A stretch of 64,000 bases of DNA, from positions 1-64,000 of the forward strand of contig JBLIDT010000007.1 of the NCBI GenBank assembly GCA_047632755.1, given 5' to 3'. Below, piece after piece: positions 25,093 through 33,495 of this stretch. This DNA comes from JAKVAV01 sp047632755 (GTDB lineage Bacteria > Bacteroidota > Bacteroidia > Flavobacteriales_D > Cryomorphaceae). The stretch's first letter is position 1; each line of letters opens with the position of its first letter. The notes beneath the pieces were generated by a model. The model had not been told where the DNA came from and searched no databases. It was given only the letters and a program-made list of their open reading frames with translations. The position numbers and the translations under genes were made by a program.

Positions 25093-25867
25093 TCTGGAGC
25101 CCCTTCATAATTCCCTTATCGGAAGAGCGTATGAAGGAGATGATTTGCTTTACTTCGTCGATTTCAGGCACTTGCTCTTCCACCATTTCGATGGCGCGGG
25201 TCACGTTTCGGTTTTGGATGTAAATGAGGCGGTAAGTGTCTTGAATAGCACTGATTACTTTCTCTTCAAATCCCCTCCGTTGCAAGCCAATTGAATTGAC
25301 ACCAGCGTATGACAAGGGTTCTCTTGCCGCCTTCACAAAGGGTGGTACATTTTTGCGAACGTGTGAGCCTCCAGCAATAAAGCTATGAGCTCCGATTGTA
25401 ATAAATTGTTGCACAGCAACTACACCTTCTAGTATGGCATAGTCTTCTATCGTAACGTGACCAGCAATATTGGCTGAATTGGCCAAGATGCAATTGTTCC
25501 CAACGAAAACATCGTGGCCTAAATGGGTGTAGGCCATCAGAAGGGAGTTATTTCCAACCTCGGTTTTCCCTCGGTCTACGGTGCCCCTATTGATTGTAAC
25601 ACATTCGCGAATGGTGGTATTGTTGCCAATCTCAGCGGTCGTTCTCTCTCCTTTGTATTTCAGATCTTGGGGCCTAGCAGAAATGACCGCACCCGGGAAT
25701 ATTTCGCAATTCTTTCCAATTCTTGCGCCATCCATAATGGTGACGTTGGAATGAATAACCGTTCCATCGCCTATTTCCACATCTCCATGGATTGCCGTAA
25801 AAGGGCTTATTTGAACATTCTCGCCAATGCGAGCGTCTGGATGAATGCTGGTTAATTTGTGGATCAT
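25085..25867 (-). CDS. lpxA: Acyl-ACP--UDP-N-acetylglucosamine O-acyltransferase
   Basis: LpxA transfers a 3-hydroxyacyl chain from acyl carrier protein to UDP-GlcNAc, the first step of lipid A synthesis. The 260-residue protein is a left-handed beta-helix of hexapeptide repeats (residues 1-190: IGENVQISPFTAIHGDVEIG ...) with the catalytic His118 in THLGHDVFVG and a C-terminal helical part (NSIGLQRRGF). The segment usually read AVHQF is AVQQF here (Gln153). The start overlaps the lpxC/fabZ stop by 4 nt. Confidence 0.97.
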   Translation of the reverse strand: MIHKLTSIHPDARIGENVQISPFTAIHGDVEIGDGTVIHSNVTIMDGARIGKNCEIFPGAVISARPQDLKYKGERTTAEIGNNTTIRECVTINRGTVDRGKTEVGNNSLLMAYTHLGHDVFVGNNCILANSANIAGHVTIEDYAILEGVVAVQQFITIGAHSFIAGGSHVRKNVPPFVKAAREPLSYAGVNSIGLQRRGFEEKVISAIQDTYRLIYIQNRNVTRAIEMVEEQVPEIDEVKQIISFIRSSDKGIMKGLQNV

Positions 25868-27264
25868 TTGTCTTTGATAATCTGTGCCATGAGCTCTCCT
25901 TCACTTACCACTAGGCCATTCACATAAGCAGTTCCTTTCATTTGAACGATCCCTCTGCGAATCGGGGAAGTGAGCTTAAGATGGAAAATAACTGTATCGC
26001 CCGGGCCGACTTTGCGTTTGAATTTGACCGCATCAATTTTCATGAAGTAAGTGCTCCATCTTTCGGGCTCTTCTACATTATGCAATGCTAAAACACCACC
26101 TGCTTGAGCCATGGCTTCTATTTGAAGTACGCCAGGCATAACGGGATTTCCAGGGAAATGTCCCTGAAAGAAAGGCTCGTTGATGGTCACGTTCTTAACG
26201 CCTACAATGGCATTTTCATCGAGCTCAAGAATTTTATCGATCAATAAAAAAGGATAGCGGTGTGGTAAAATCCCCATGATTTGATTCACATCGTAAACAG
26301 GGGTCTTTGTAAGGTCGAAATCAGGACCTTTCTTCTTCTCCTCTTTGATGAGGTTTTTGATGATTTTCCCAAAAGAAATGTTTCCTGCGTGGCCTGGTCT
26401 GGCCGCAAGTATATGTCCTTGAATGGGTTTTCCTACCAAGGCTAAATCACCAACAATGTCTAAAAGCTTGTGTCTTGCGGGCTCATTTTCAAACTGAAGT
26501 TTCACGGTGTTTAAAACACCAATACCCTCCACTTTTACGTCAAGGTCTTCTTTGCCGAGCATTCTGGCAATTTCCTGATACTCCTCTTGGCTGCGCTCTT
26601 TTTCTACCAGAACGATCGCATTGCTCAAGTCGCCACCTTTGATAAGGTTATTCTTTGCCAAGAACTCTAGTTCTTTCAAGAATACAAACGTTCGACACGA
26701 GGCGATTTCTTTTTGAAATTCACCAATCTCGTACATGGATGCATGCTGAGTGCCAAGCACAGGAGAGTTGTAGTCTACCATCACGGTAATGCGAAATTCA
26801 TTGCCAGGTGTAGGCACGGCCAACATCTCTACATAACCTTTCTCATCCTCGTAGTACAGATTTTCCTTTAAGGTGAAATAGTCTTTTTCTGCTTCTTGGT
26901 CCACAATTCCCACTCTCTGAATCCCTTCTACAAAATCCTTGGCGCTTCCATCCATGATGGGCACTTCGATTCCGTTGAGTTCAATCAATGCATTGTCTAC
27001 TTCACTTCCGTAAAGAGCGGCCAGAACGTGTTCGGTTGTATTAACCAGCACACCATTTTTGCCGATGGTCGTACCGCGATTGGTAGATACTACGTGATCG
27101 AGATCTGCCTTGATCGTTGGTTGTCCTTCAAGGTCTATTCTCTTAAAGGCATATCCGTGATTGTCAGGTGCGGGGTAAATGGTCATCTCGACCTGTTCTC
27201 CCGTGTGGAGTCCTATTCCTTTAAATTCGAGTTTGCCAGCAAGGGTCTTTTGCTTAGTGCTCAT
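25864..27264 (-). CDS. lpxC/fabZ: Bifunctional UDP-3-O-acyl-GlcNAc deacetylase / 3-hydroxyacyl-ACP dehydratase
   Basis: A 466-residue fusion typical of Bacteroidota. Residues 1-about 305 are LpxC, the zinc deacetylase that commits the cell to lipid A, with zinc ligands His79 (TTEHVLAA), His265 and Asp269 (RHKLLD). Residues about 322-466 are FabZ, the hot-dog dehydratase of fatty acid elongation, with HRYPFLLID (335-343) and catalytic His369 and Glu383 in FFQGHFPGNP and QIEAMAQ. The fusion places both users of 3-hydroxyacyl-ACP in one chain. It overlaps lpxD and lpxA by 4 nt each. Confidence 0.97.
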   Translation of the reverse strand: MSTKQKTLAGKLEFKGIGLHTGEQVEMTIYPAPDNHGYAFKRIDLEGQPTIKADLDHVVSTNRGTTIGKNGVLVNTTEHVLAALYGSEVDNALIELNGIEVPIMDGSAKDFVEGIQRVGIVDQEAEKDYFTLKENLYYEDEKGYVEMLAVPTPGNEFRITVMVDYNSPVLGTQHASMYEIGEFQKEIASCRTFVFLKELEFLAKNNLIKGGDLSNAIVLVEKERSQEEYQEIARMLGKEDLDVKVEGIGVLNTVKLQFENEPARHKLLDIVGDLALVGKPIQGHILAARPGHAGNISFGKIIKNLIKEEKKKGPDFDLTKTPVYDVNQIMGILPHRYPFLLIDKILELDENAIVGVKNVTINEPFFQGHFPGNPVMPGVLQIEAMAQAGGVLALHNVEEPERWSTYFMKIDAVKFKRKVGPGDTVIFHLKLTSPIRRGIVQMKGTAYVNGLVVSEGELMAQIIKDK

Positions 27265-28313
27265 TCGTTGGTTGTTGCTTTGAGATTTTTAATTTCTTCT
27301 TTGAGTGCCTTGATTTCTTTCATCAAGTCGGGAAGGTTCTTGAACCCTACGTAGGATCTTTTGTAGTCCCCAATTGGCATAGCCGGAGAACCTTGCATAA
27401 TTTTCCCTTCCTCTTTAATACTATGTCCTATACCGCTTTGAGCGGCAATTTTGACGCCGTCGGCAATGGTTATGTGACCAACCATTCCAACTTGTCCACC
27501 TATCATGCAGTTCTTGCCGATTTTTGTTGATCCAGCTATTCCCGTTTGAGCGGCAATAACCGTGTTCTCGCCAATTTCTACGTTGTGGGCGATCTGGATG
27601 AGGTTGTCAATTTTTGCTCCTTTTCGGATAATGGTATGGCCTAGAGTAGCCCTGTCGATGGTTGTTCCAGCTCCTATCTCTACGTGATCTTCAATAATCA
27701 CATTCCCTATCTGAGCTACCTTTTGGTAATTGTTTTCACTGTTTGGCGCAAAGCCAAAACCATCACCACCAATGATAACTCCCGAATGGATAACACAATG
27801 GGAACCAACTTCGCAATCGGCCAAAATTCTTGCGGCTGGGTGAATTAAAGTGTTTTCTCCAAGACGCGCATTTTGACCGATATAAGATTGAGGAAAAATC
27901 TTTGTTCCATCCCCTATTATCACTCCAGCCTCTATAACCACGCCGTGACCTATATACACATCGCTGCCTATAGTGGCCGTGTCATCGATAAAAGCATTTT
28001 TTGATATTCCCTTTCTGTCGTACTTGAATTGATTGTAGAGCTCGAGAAGTTTTGCGAAACTCGAATAAGCATCTTCGACCTTAATCAGAGTAAGTCCTTC
28101 GGGTAGATTTTTTTCGGGTTCAAAATCTTTGGAAACGATAACCAGGCTGGCTTCCGTAGTGTAAATAAACTCCTTGTAAGCAGGGTTAGCTAGGAAAGAT
28201 AACGTGTCTTTTTTCCCATCGTCGATTTTACTCAATCCCGATACTTCTGCGTTAATATCTCCAACAACTTCTCCTTCAAGAAGTTGAGCAATTTGTGAGG
28301 CCGAAAATTTCAT
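27261..28313 (-). CDS. lpxD: UDP-3-O-(3-hydroxyacyl)glucosamine N-acyltransferase
   Basis: LpxD adds the second, amide-linked acyl chain in lipid A synthesis. The 350-residue protein has the N-terminal uridine-binding domain (1-100), a left-handed beta-helix of hexapeptide repeats (about 105-310) with catalytic His243 in QIAHNVEIG, and a C-terminal coiled helix rich in Lys and Glu (LMKEIKALKEEIKNLK) that fits the trimeric form. First of the three overlapping lipid A genes; 17 nt after the HD-domain gene. Confidence 0.97.
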   Translation of the reverse strand: MKFSASQIAQLLEGEVVGDINAEVSGLSKIDDGKKDTLSFLANPAYKEFIYTTEASLVIVSKDFEPEKNLPEGLTLIKVEDAYSSFAKLLELYNQFKYDRKGISKNAFIDDTATIGSDVYIGHGVVIEAGVIIGDGTKIFPQSYIGQNARLGENTLIHPAARILADCEVGSHCVIHSGVIIGGDGFGFAPNSENNYQKVAQIGNVIIEDHVEIGAGTTIDRATLGHTIIRKGAKIDNLIQIAHNVEIGENTVIAAQTGIAGSTKIGKNCMIGGQVGMVGHITIADGVKIAAQSGIGHSIKEEGKIMQGSPAMPIGDYKRSYVGFKNLPDLMKEIKALKEEIKNLKATTNE

Positions 28314-28330
28314 CGGATCAAATATATAAA

Positions 28331-29599
28331 TTAACCCCTTAGCTTTTCCTCTACTGACTTAAGGCAAAAGAGCACGTTCTTTTTGACTGTTTTCGTCTGC
28401 GCTATTAGTGCGCGATTGTCCGAGGCTTCAGCTAAATCTATGGTGCTCCCGTCCTTTTTGAGAATTAGAATTCTATTGGATTCATTGTCGTAGGCGCTGT
28501 TTACCAGCTCATCTACCTGCAGGTAATAATGAAGCTGGTCGGGCTCGATATTGAGATGATCCAACGTGGCGGACTTCATGCGCTCCATGTAATCTGGATC
28601 AAAAGGTTCATTGCTCAGTTTTACACGAAACAACTTTCGGTTGATCAACCTTGCGCAGAGATCAGACAATATAGGATCATCATTTTCACTCCAAACCTTT
28701 ATCGCTCCCATAATGTCATAGTCATCGAGCTTCACGAAGTTGCCGATTACATCTGGGTTATTTTTAAAATCTTCTACTCCGTAATCTTGAATGAGAAAAA
28801 ACTTGAGAGCGGGTGATGCGAAAATATCTTTGCCTTGTTTCGACAACTCTTTAGCCCTCGTTAAGATATTGATGAGAAGCTTTTCTGCCGAAACAACAGT
28901 CTTGTGCAAGTAGACTTGCCAATACATTAGTCTGCGTGCTACGATAAATTTCTCGATGGAGTAGATGCCTTTCTCCTCAACCACTAAGCGATCATCGACT
29001 ACATCCAGCATTTTGATGATTCGTTGATTGCTCACCACACCTTCTGAAACTCCTGTAAAGAAGCTATCTCTCGATAAATAATCCAGTCGATCCATATCGA
29101 GCTGGCTGCTGACGAGCTGATGAAGGAATTTTTTAGGGTATCGGTCGCGAAATATTTCCAGTCCCGTAGCAAGGGAGCCATCAAAAAAGTCATTTAGCTT
29201 TTCCATGAGCAAACTTGAGATGTGCTCGTGCGTGACGTTTTTCACCAAGCTAAACTCAAGACTATGTGAATAGGGTCCATGGCCAATGTCGTGCATCAAA
29301 ATGGCCACCATCGCACCTTGAGCTTCTACATCTGTTATCTCAATGCCTTTGTCGCGTAGCGAAAGAATGGCCTCGCGCATTAGGTGCATAGCTCCTAGCG
29401 CGTGATGAAACCGGGTGTGGTTGGCGCCAGGATAAACCAAGTGAGACATACCTACCTGCTTAATTCTTCGAAGTCTTTGGAAGAAAGGGTGCTCGATGAT
29501 ATCGTGTAGTAGCGGATCTGAAATCGTAATGAACCCATAAACAGGATCATTCAGAATTTTTCGCTTGCGTGGAATCGAATCGCGATCTTTGTCGCTCAT
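28331..29599 (-). CDS. HD-domain phosphohydrolase (dGTPase-like)
   Basis: The 422-residue cytosolic protein has the HD metal site: HTRFHHALG (61-69), HDIGHGPYSH (103-112) and a later DMDRLDYLSRD, as in dNTP triphosphohydrolases of the SAMHD1/dGTPase group. Family members hydrolyse dNTPs or similar phosphate esters; the substrate here is not evident. It is the first gene of the lipid A transcript and is divergent from porX, an arrangement I recall in other Bacteroidota. Confidence 0.85.
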   Translation of the reverse strand: MSDKDRDSIPRKRKILNDPVYGFITISDPLLHDIIEHPFFQRLRRIKQVGMSHLVYPGANHTRFHHALGAMHLMREAILSLRDKGIEITDVEAQGAMVAILMHDIGHGPYSHSLEFSLVKNVTHEHISSLLMEKLNDFFDGSLATGLEIFRDRYPKKFLHQLVSSQLDMDRLDYLSRDSFFTGVSEGVVSNQRIIKMLDVVDDRLVVEEKGIYSIEKFIVARRLMYWQVYLHKTVVSAEKLLINILTRAKELSKQGKDIFASPALKFFLIQDYGVEDFKNNPDVIGNFVKLDDYDIMGAIKVWSENDDPILSDLCARLINRKLFRVKLSNEPFDPDYMERMKSATLDHLNIEPDQLHYYLQVDELVNSAYDNESNRILILKKDGSTIDLAEASDNRALIAQTKTVKKNVLFCLKSVEEKLRG

Positions 29600-29652
29600 A
29601 GATTATTACTGCTTTTGCACACTAAAAGCGGTGCGTTTTTTGTTTATTAGAT

Positions 29653-29681
29653 CAAATGTAAAGCAAATTGGCTGAAGCCAA
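29653..29681 (-). promoter_or_regulatory. Promoter of the HD-lpxD-lpxC/fabZ-lpxA operon
   Basis: Read on the minus strand: TTG (29681-29679), 18 nt, TACATTTG (29660-29653), a full match to the Bacteroidota consensus, with transcription expected about 50 nt before the HD gene ATG. A perfect dyad covers the -33 element (see 29667-29682). Confidence 0.55.
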
Positions 29682-29682
29682 T
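29667..29682. repeat. Perfect 7-bp dyad over the lipid A operon promoter
   Basis: ATTGGCT (29667-29673), GA, AGCCAAT (29676-29682). It covers the -33 element of the leftward promoter and ends 23 nt before the porX start codon, so one regulator bound here could affect both directions. Confidence 0.5.
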
Positions 29683-29705
29683 AAAATCAAAACCTGCAAC
29701 ACTAT

Positions 29706-31253
29706 ATGTCTTCAAAAATACTCTGGGCCGATGATGAAATTGAATTACTCAAACCCCACGTTTTGTTTCTTCGAGAAAAGGGATACGACGTCACCACAGT
29801 AAATAGCGGGTCTGATGCCGTCGATATGGTTCGAGAAGAAAACTTTGATATCATATTCCTCGACGAGAATATGCCTGGCATGTCTGGTCTTGAGGCTTTG
29901 AGCGAAATAAAAGCTTACAAGCCATCTATCCCAGTGGTGATGATTACCAAAAGCGAGGAAGAATCTATTATGGAAGACGCCATCGGCTCAAAAATATCTG
30001 ATTACCTGATAAAACCAGTTAACCCAAATCAGATTTTGCTTTCGCTAAAAAAGAATCTGGACAACAAGAAACTCATCAACGAAAAGACGACCAGCAATTA
30101 CCAGATGGCTTTCCGAAACATCGGGATGACTTTGGGAGATCGCCTGAGCATTGAAGAGTGGAAGGATGTGTACAAGAAATTGGTTTTCTGGGAGCTGGAG
30201 CTCGAAAGTGCAAGTGACGGTGTGATGGAAGAAATCCTGACCATGCAGAAGACTGAAGCCAACCGCTCTTTCGGGAAATTTATTAAGGACAACTATTTGG
30301 ACTGGCTGAATGGAGATTCAGATGAAGCTCCGATTATGTCTCATACGGCCTTTAAGGAATATGTAGTTCCCGAAATTGATGAGTCGCCTCTATTCGTGTT
30401 TTTAATAGATAACCTTCGTTACGATCAATGGAAGACCATAGAACCTGCTATTACTGAGTTTTTTCATGTGGATAAGGAGGATATATACTTCAGTATTTTA
30501 CCCACAGCTACCCAGTATTCGAGAAATGCGTTTTTCGCGGGATTGATGCCTGGCGACATCCAGAAGATTTATCCTAACCTTTGGAAAAATGACGAAGAAG
30601 ACGGAGGGAAAAACCTCCACGAGGAGGAGCTTTTGGGCCACCAGCTCAAGAGACTAGGCAAGGATGTTAAGTACAGCTACAACAAGATAACCAAGCACGA
30701 GTATGGACGGAAGCTGGCGGATAATATGTCCAACTTGATGAACAATCAATTGAACGTTATCGTCTACAACTTTGTCGATATGCTCTCTCACGCCCGAACC
30801 GATATGGAGGTGATTCGTGAACTGGTAGAAGATGATTCTGCATACCGATCGCTCACGATGAGTTGGTTTGAGCATTCGCCTCTACGCGATATGATGCGCG
30901 CCATCGCCGAGAAAGGTGGAAGGATGATTATTACCACCGATCACGGTACAATTCAAGTAAATGAAGATGTGAAAGTGGTGGGAGACAGAAATACCAGTAG
31001 CAACCTTCGCTACAAGCATGGACGAAACTTGAACTACAAAGACAAAAGCGTCTTTTCGGTTGCAAGACCCGAAGAGGCCCATTTGCCGAAGAGCAATATG
31101 AGTTCGAGTTATATCTTTGCCGTCGAAAGACAGTATTTCGTGTATCCCAATAACTACAATCATTTTCAACGATTTTATAAAGACACACTCCAACATGGAG
31201 GCGTTTCATTGGAGGAAATGTTGATACCTATTGTGTCACTCAGTCCAAAATGA
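29706..31253 (+). CDS. porX: PorX-type response regulator with PglZ domain
   Basis: The 515-residue protein has a CheY-like receiver (1-120: acidic pocket Asp9/Asp10, phosphoacceptor Asp53 in FLDENMPG, Lys103) and a C-terminal PglZ domain of the alkaline phosphatase superfamily (about 215-515) with LIDNLRYDQW, the probable nucleophile Thr in PTATQYSRNAF, and TTDHGTIQ as metal ligands. PorX works with the histidine kinase PorY and a sigma factor to control the type IX secretion system, and the PglZ part is a zinc phosphodiesterase. The last codons overlap tsaE by 4 nt (ATGA). No porY is in the window. Confidence 0.93.
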   Translation: MSSKILWADDEIELLKPHVLFLREKGYDVTTVNSGSDAVDMVREENFDIIFLDENMPGMSGLEALSEIKAYKPSIPVVMITKSEEESIMEDAIGSKISDYLIKPVNPNQILLSLKKNLDNKKLINEKTTSNYQMAFRNIGMTLGDRLSIEEWKDVYKKLVFWELELESASDGVMEEILTMQKTEANRSFGKFIKDNYLDWLNGDSDEAPIMSHTAFKEYVVPEIDESPLFVFLIDNLRYDQWKTIEPAITEFFHVDKEDIYFSILPTATQYSRNAFFAGLMPGDIQKIYPNLWKNDEEDGGKNLHEEELLGHQLKRLGKDVKYSYNKITKHEYGRKLADNMSNLMNNQLNVIVYNFVDMLSHARTDMEVIRELVEDDSAYRSLTMSWFEHSPLRDMMRAIAEKGGRMIITTDHGTIQVNEDVKVVGDRNTSSNLRYKHGRNLNYKDKSVFSVARPEEAHLPKSNMSSSYIFAVERQYFVYPNNYNHFQRFYKDTLQHGGVSLEEMLIPIVSLSPK

Positions 31254-31672
31254 CAAAATACATTGCTCGCTCGTTAGAGGATTTGGCATCCATTTCAGAC
31301 AAACTAATCATGGAAGCAGGAGAGCATCGGCTCTTTGCTTTCTATGGTGAGATGGGAGCTGGAAAAACAACTCTAATCAATTCGATTTTGGAAGTTCTGG
31401 GCGTAAAAGGAGGAGGGAGTAGTCCTACTTTTTCAATCGTAAATGAATATGAAGGAAGATCGGGGGAATCCATTTACCATTTTGACTTCTACAGGATCGA
31501 TAATTTAGAAGATGTCTATGATATCGGATACGAAGACTATTTTTTTAGTACAAACTATTGCTTCATCGAATGGCCCGAAAGAGTCGAGGAATTGTTGCCC
31601 CTCGACACGGTCAAAGTTCAGATAAGAGTAAAAGGTGAACACCGCGAGATACTCCTAGATGTCGCCAATTAA
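31250..31672 (+). CDS. tsaE: tRNA t6A37 synthesis ATPase TsaE
   Basis: TsaE is the ATPase partner of TsaB/TsaD in making N6-threonylcarbamoyladenosine at position 37 of ANN-decoding tRNAs. The 140-residue protein has Walker A GEMGAGKTT (33-41), SSPTFSIVNEY (58-67), HFDFYRI (77-83) and FIEWPE (105-110), all family markers. Translation is probably coupled to porX through the ATGA overlap. Confidence 0.95.
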   Translation: MTKYIARSLEDLASISDKLIMEAGEHRLFAFYGEMGAGKTTLINSILEVLGVKGGGSSPTFSIVNEYEGRSGESIYHFDFYRIDNLEDVYDIGYEDYFFSTNYCFIEWPERVEELLPLDTVKVQIRVKGEHREILLDVAN

Positions 31673-31716
31673 ACCAATTTTCGTACTTTCAGGATTGCAA
31701 GGAAATTATTAGCTGA

Positions 31717-32937
31717 ATGATTAGTTCCAAAGAAGCTCTAAGAGCATTGGCCCAAGAGGTATCTCTGCAGCCGCAGGAAGAAATGTTGGAAGTTGGCAAA
31801 CGTCAGAAACGTTTGCATATCGGTTTGCCTCGAGAAACATCCTATCAAGAAAACCGTGTGGGACTCGTTCCAGATTCCGTGGCGGTATTGGTAGCAAACG
31901 GGCACGAAGTAGTCGTTGAAACCAATGCTGGTAAGAACGCCAACTTTCTAGATAGAGCTTACAGCGAAGCGGGAGCAAAAATCGCCTACGATCGCAAAGA
32001 AGTTTTTGAGTGTGATCTCGTCCTGAAGGTAGCTCCTCCGAGTTCGGAAGAGATTGCCATGATGAACCAGAAGAGCACCTTATTTTCGGCTCTTCAACTC
32101 AGCGTTCAGCCTCGAGACACCTTGAAAAAGTTGATGGCCAAAAGAATCTCTGCAGTAGCATGGGATTACATTCAGGATAAGGATGGTATTTATCCAATCG
32201 TCCGTGCCATGGGAGAAATCGCGGGAAACATGGCTGTAATTATAGCAGCTGAATACCTGAGTAGCGGTAGCAAGGGTCAAGGTCTCCTTTTGGGAAATGT
32301 TTCTGGAGTGGCTCCTGCCGAAGTGGTCATTATCGGAGCAGGTACCGTGGGCGAACACGCTTGTCGAGCGGCACTTGGATTTGGGGCTCTCGTTAAAGTA
32401 TTTGACTTTTCAACGTACCGCTTACGGCGGTTGCAAAACGACGTAAACGCAAGAATATTCACCTCCGTTATTCAAACAGAAGAACTACGTCGGGCATTGA
32501 GCACCGCCGATGTGGCCATTGGTGCTATCCGCGGAAACGAAGGTCGAACACCCACTGTAGTTACCGAGGAGATGGTTTCGCAAATGAAATCGGGCTCTGT
32601 AATCGTAGACATATCCATCGATAGAGGGGGCTGTTTTGAGACTTCTAAAGTCACCAGCCATTCCAATCCGATCTATCGCAAATACGATGTTGTTCACTAT
32701 TGTGTGCCCAACATAGCCTCAGATGTTTGCAAGACAGCCTCAATGGCATTGAGCAATATTTTCACTCCACTTTTGCTCAATATGGGCGAACAAGGAGGTT
32801 GTGCAAGTTTGATTAAAAAAGACAGAGGTTTCAGACACGGTGTCTACCTTTATAACGGAACACTGACGAACGAATCATTAGGTGAGGCGTTCGATCTTCC
32901 TTACAAAGACATCGATTTACTTTTTGCGGCATTCTAG
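31717..32937 (+). CDS. Alanine dehydrogenase-like protein lacking the usual catalytic His
   Basis: The 406-residue protein belongs to the alanine dehydrogenase/transhydrogenase alpha family: an N-terminal substrate-domain start HIGLPRETSYQENRVGL (34-50), Lys104 in LKVAPPS (equivalent of the pyruvate-binding Lys) and an NAD-binding IGAGTVGEHA (206-215). It carries about 33 extra N-terminal residues. Where classical enzymes read FTYLHLA, it reads FSALQLS, so the catalytic His is Gln127. This suggests altered or different chemistry; I recall the same change in other Bacteroidota. It may act on another 2-oxo acid or be regulatory. Confidence 0.75.
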   Translation: MISSKEALRALAQEVSLQPQEEMLEVGKRQKRLHIGLPRETSYQENRVGLVPDSVAVLVANGHEVVVETNAGKNANFLDRAYSEAGAKIAYDRKEVFECDLVLKVAPPSSEEIAMMNQKSTLFSALQLSVQPRDTLKKLMAKRISAVAWDYIQDKDGIYPIVRAMGEIAGNMAVIIAAEYLSSGSKGQGLLLGNVSGVAPAEVVIIGAGTVGEHACRAALGFGALVKVFDFSTYRLRRLQNDVNARIFTSVIQTEELRRALSTADVAIGAIRGNEGRTPTVVTEEMVSQMKSGSVIVDISIDRGGCFETSKVTSHSNPIYRKYDVVHYCVPNIASDVCKTASMALSNIFTPLLLNMGEQGGCASLIKKDRGFRHGVYLYNGTLTNESLGEAFDLPYKDIDLLFAAF

Positions 32938-33096
32938 AGTGGAAATGGGGGTATAGGAGACTAAAATTTTTTAGTTATTTTTCCTTGAGGCAAGGTAAAA
33001 TTAGAAAGCATAGCCGAGCAACGGTTGAAAATTTTGATGAAGCATGAAGGAAAAAGAACCCGAAATTAGTTTGATCTATACCGATCTCAACACTCG

Positions 33097-33495
33097 ATGA
33101 AATTTACCAGACGCCTTCGACTATACCTTACAGGTTTTTTGCTCGGGAGCTTACTCGTTGTTTTTTTCTTTAACGACCGACTTTCCGTGCTCACTTCTTG
33201 GCTGCCCAATAATCGAGTTCTCTTTCGAATTGAAAACACCATGAGTGGAACAACCGACCTTGCTAAATGCCAAATGATTTGCTTCCAATTTGATACAGCA
33301 CTGGTTAGCTATGCTTTTGAAGAAGGGGATGTTCAGTTTGGGATGAGTGAAACTCATAAGGAACCAAAGATTTACATCATTGACACGCGATATGAAGATC
33401 GATTGGTGAGACTCTCTTTTGAAACGGCGGATAGTTCGGCTGTTCTATCTCGGGTTGAGCTTCCTTTTGAGCAGGTAAGCTGCGATTGTCCCTAA
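33097..33495 (+). CDS. Small membrane-anchored protein, DUF4258-like
   Basis: The 132-residue protein has one N-terminal membrane helix (about 7-25, LRLYLTGFLLGSLLVVFFF), then SWLPNNRVLFRIENT, FEEGDVQFGMSET and KIYIIDTRYEDRLVRLSFE. The order fits a small Bacteroidota family found beside tsaE and alanine dehydrogenase-like genes that I remember as DUF4258. The C-terminus ends with CDCP. It probably faces the periplasm. Function unknown. Its stop overlaps the opposing proline dehydrogenase stop by 4 nt. Confidence 0.5.
   Translation: MKFTRRLRLYLTGFLLGSLLVVFFFNDRLSVLTSWLPNNRVLFRIENTMSGTTDLAKCQMICFQFDTALVSYAFEEGDVQFGMSETHKEPKIYIIDTRYEDRLVRLSFETADSSAVLSRVELPFEQVSCDCP

Noticed and set aside
32960..32975. 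Terminator-like ACTAAAA/TTTTAGT after the alanine dehydrogenase-like gene
   Set aside because: The stem is A/T-only apart from one pair and the loop is too small; weak as a terminator.
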